Origin: Acidovorax sp. A79 | GTDB taxonomy: Bacteria > Pseudomonadota > Gammaproteobacteria > Burkholderiales > Burkholderiaceae_C | Length of the DNA: 64,000 nt | Assembly (NCBI RefSeq): GCF_041154505.1 | Contig: NZ_AP028672.1 | Location: forward strand, 3,574,501 to 3,638,500 | Reading direction: 5' to 3' | Shown: in pieces, positions 62,642 to 64,000 of the stretch | Layout of the letters: each line of letters opens with the position of its first letter | Numbering within the stretch: the first letter of the stretch is position 1 | The notes under the pieces: model-generated | What the model was told of the DNA's origin: nothing | Seen by the model: the letters and a program-made list of their open reading frames with translations, nothing else | Databases searched by the model: none | Program-made: the position numbers and the translations under genes

Positions 62642-62706
62642 ATTTTTAAGCCAAAATGGCCTCTAGCGCTTGATATATAAGCGCAAGCAGCTATCAATTG
62701 AATAGT
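62642..62706. repeat. Comamonadaceae-type interspersed repeat (best-preserved copy)
   Basis: TTTTTAAGCCAAAATGGCCT followed by CTAGCGCTTGATATATAAGC and GCAAGCAGCTATCAATTGAA. It ends 16 bases before the Bug gene start codon, so it forms part of that leader. I used it as the reference for the other copies. Confidence 0.75.
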
Positions 62707-62722
62707 AAAAGGAGACAGCCCC

Positions 62723-63700
62723 ATGCACCGCAGAACCCTCTTGACCGCCCTGGCCGCCGCAGGCGCCACCTCCGCCGCCCCCTGGGCCGCCGCCCAGTCC
62801 GCGTGGCCCGACCAGCCCTTGCGCTGGGTGGTGCCGTACCCGGCCGGCGGCGGCACCGACGTGCTGGCGCGCACCGTGGCCGAGGCCATGCGCCAGACCC
62901 TGGGCCAGCAGATCATCGTGGACAACCGTCCCGGCGCGTCCACCAACATCGGCGCGCAGCTGGTGGCCACGGCCAAGCCCGACGGCAACACCTTCATGTC
63001 GGCCGACAACGCCGTGCTGGCCTACAACGAGCACCTGTTCACCAAGCTGCCGTTCAATCCCGAGAAGGACTTCACCTACGTGGGCGGCATCAGCCGCTTT
63101 CCGCTGGCGCTGGTGGTGCACCCGGCGTTCGAAGCGAAGACGTTGAAGGAATTCCTGGCCTACGCGCGCGCCAACCCCGGCAAGCTCAACTACGCATCGC
63201 CCGGCAACGGCTCGCCGCACCACCTGGCGATGGAGATGTTCAAGAACCGCACCAAGACCTTCCTCACGCACATCCCCTACCGGGGCGCGGCGCCCGCGCT
63301 GCAGGACGTGATGGGCGGGCAGGTGCCCTGCATGTTCCTGGACCTGGCCGCTGGCCTGCCCGTGATCGCCTCGGGCAAGGTGCGCGCGCTGGCCATCGGC
63401 TCGGCCAAGCGCGTGGCCGCATTGCCCGACGTGCCCACGCTGGCCGAAGCCGGTGTGCCCAACACCGAGGTGTTCGCGTTCCAGGGCATCCTGGCGCCCG
63501 CCGGTCTGCCCGCGGCCATCACGGCGCGCCTGAACGGCGACCTGAACAAGGCCCTGCTCAACCCCGCCGTGGTCAAGCGCATGAACGACTTCGGCATGGA
63601 AGCCCTGCCCGGCACGCCCGAGCAGTTCCGCGCCATGGCACGCTCCGAGTCCAAGCGCTGGGGCGAGATCATCAAGGCGGCGGGCGTGAAACTCGACTGA
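62723..63700 (+). CDS. Bug-family (TctC-like) periplasmic solute receptor
   Basis: 325-residue receptor of the Bordetella uptake gene family with a signal peptide (residues 1-26, ending in PWAAAQS), then QPLRWVVPYPAGGGTDVLAR and IIVDNRPGASTNIGAQLV. The last block GAFIQGIL-type is here VFAFQGILAPAGLPA. AAAGGAG is 8 bases upstream of the ATG. Downstream of the FAH-family hydrolase, it may capture an aromatic or dicarboxylic acid that feeds that pathway. Distinct from the receptor at 4278-5258. Confidence 0.9.
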   Translation: MHRRTLLTALAAAGATSAAPWAAAQSAWPDQPLRWVVPYPAGGGTDVLARTVAEAMRQTLGQQIIVDNRPGASTNIGAQLVATAKPDGNTFMSADNAVLAYNEHLFTKLPFNPEKDFTYVGGISRFPLALVVHPAFEAKTLKEFLAYARANPGKLNYASPGNGSPHHLAMEMFKNRTKTFLTHIPYRGAAPALQDVMGGQVPCMFLDLAAGLPVIASGKVRALAIGSAKRVAALPDVPTLAEAGVPNTEVFAFQGILAPAGLPAAITARLNGDLNKALLNPAVVKRMNDFGMEALPGTPEQFRAMARSESKRWGEIIKAAGVKLD

Positions 63701-63812
63701 CCCCCCTGAGCGGCTGCGCCGCTTCCCCCCAGGGGGACGCACCCGGTGGCCTGGCAAAGCCAGTTCCACGGGTGCACTCGCTTGGCGACGCGCCCTCTGC
63801 GGAGGGTGCAGC
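63700..63812. repeat. Intergenic repeat with CCCCCTGAG/CAGGGGG hairpin (copy 3)
   Basis: CCCCCCTGAGCGGCTGCGCC, GCTTCCCCCCAGGGGGACGC and GGCCTGGCAAAGCCAGTTCC follow the Bug stop codon directly. Same element class as 62513-62600 (shared AGCCAGTTCCACGG) and, reversed, 2790-2936. Confidence 0.7.
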
Positions 63813-63820
63813 GGTGTTTC

Positions 63821-64000
63821 TTACTCCGGCAGGTGGCACACCGCCTCGATGTTGTTGCCCTCGGGGTCGATGACAAACGCGCCGTAGTAGTGGGGGTGGT
63901 AGTCGGGCCGCAGGCCGGGGGCGCCGTTGTCTTGGCCCCCGGCTTCGATGGCGGCGCGGTAGAAGGCATCGACCTGGGCCCGCGTGGCGGCCCGCCACGC
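63821..64000 (-). CDS. VOC (glyoxalase-like) family protein, 3' part only
   Basis: The last 59 codons of a gene entering from the right edge. The visible end reads QVDAFYRAAIEAGGQDNG, then RPDYHPHYYGAFVIDPEGNNIEAVCH before a TAA stop. This is the typical final beta-strand module of vicinal oxygen chelate proteins (YYGAFVxDPEGNNIE), which include dioxygenases and glyoxalases. The N-terminal half, including one metal ligand, is outside the window. It converges on the Bug gene with the hairpin repeat between. Confidence 0.8.
   Translation of the reverse strand, partial: AWRAATRAQVDAFYRAAIEAGGQDNGAPGLRPDYHPHYYGAFVIDPEGNNIEAVCHLPE

Overview
The window is high-GC bacterial chromosome, almost certainly from a denitrifying member of the Comamonadaceae (Burkholderiales), most like Acidovorax. 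The grounds are the gene families (Bug-type periplasmic receptors, DUF3567, pilT next to a yggS-type gene), a membrane nitrate reductase locus, and short interspersed repeats of kinds I associate with this family. The genus is an inference from recall. I see no tRNA or rRNA gene, CRISPR array or prophage.

Layout. 1-2737: pilT (cut by the window edge), a YggS-type PLP protein and threonine aldolase. 2931-11078: a probable acyl-CoA or carboxylate uptake and activation cluster: two periplasmic binding proteins, a TetR regulator, and divergently an AMP-forming acyl-CoA ligase and a single-chain biotin carboxylase/carboxyltransferase. 11172-25274: assorted genes: class V aminotransferase, XRE-like regulator, DUF445 membrane protein, two small hypotheticals, GlcD-type FAD oxidase, SF1 helicase, LysR regulator, purU, an EAL protein and a ChaN-like lipoprotein. 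25347-38983: the nitrate respiration locus narX-narL-narK1-narK2-narG-narH-narJ-narI plus a parvulin-type PPIase. 39014-45302: genes fitting low-oxygen or nitrosative conditions: beta-carbonic anhydrase, B12-dependent ribonucleotide reductase, NnrS, nitroreductase, a 137-residue hypothetical and a hemerythrin. 45501-59169: three large TPR/GT41 (OGT/SPINDLY-type) glycosyltransferases together with UDP-glucose dehydrogenase and a UDP-xylose synthase-type decarboxylase. Part of this region is a tandem segmental duplication with a broken IS481-family element at the junction. 59435-64000: DUF3108 protein, IclR regulator, FAH-family hydrolase, another Bug receptor and the 3' end of a VOC protein.

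The most interesting region is 45.5-59.2 kb. Three OGT-like enzymes keep the catalytic His and Lys positions of the family and sit beside enzymes that make UDP-glucuronate and UDP-xylose. The third copy has a run of ten C residues at codons 11-14, a classic arrangement for slipped-strand ON/OFF switching. Together this suggests a partly phase-variable protein glycosylation system. The sugar donor and the protein targets are unknown.

The nitrate locus appears controlled by a symmetrical FNR/ANR-type site. It sits exactly where a class II activator should bind if the narX transcript starts at the A of its ATG, which would make narX leaderless.
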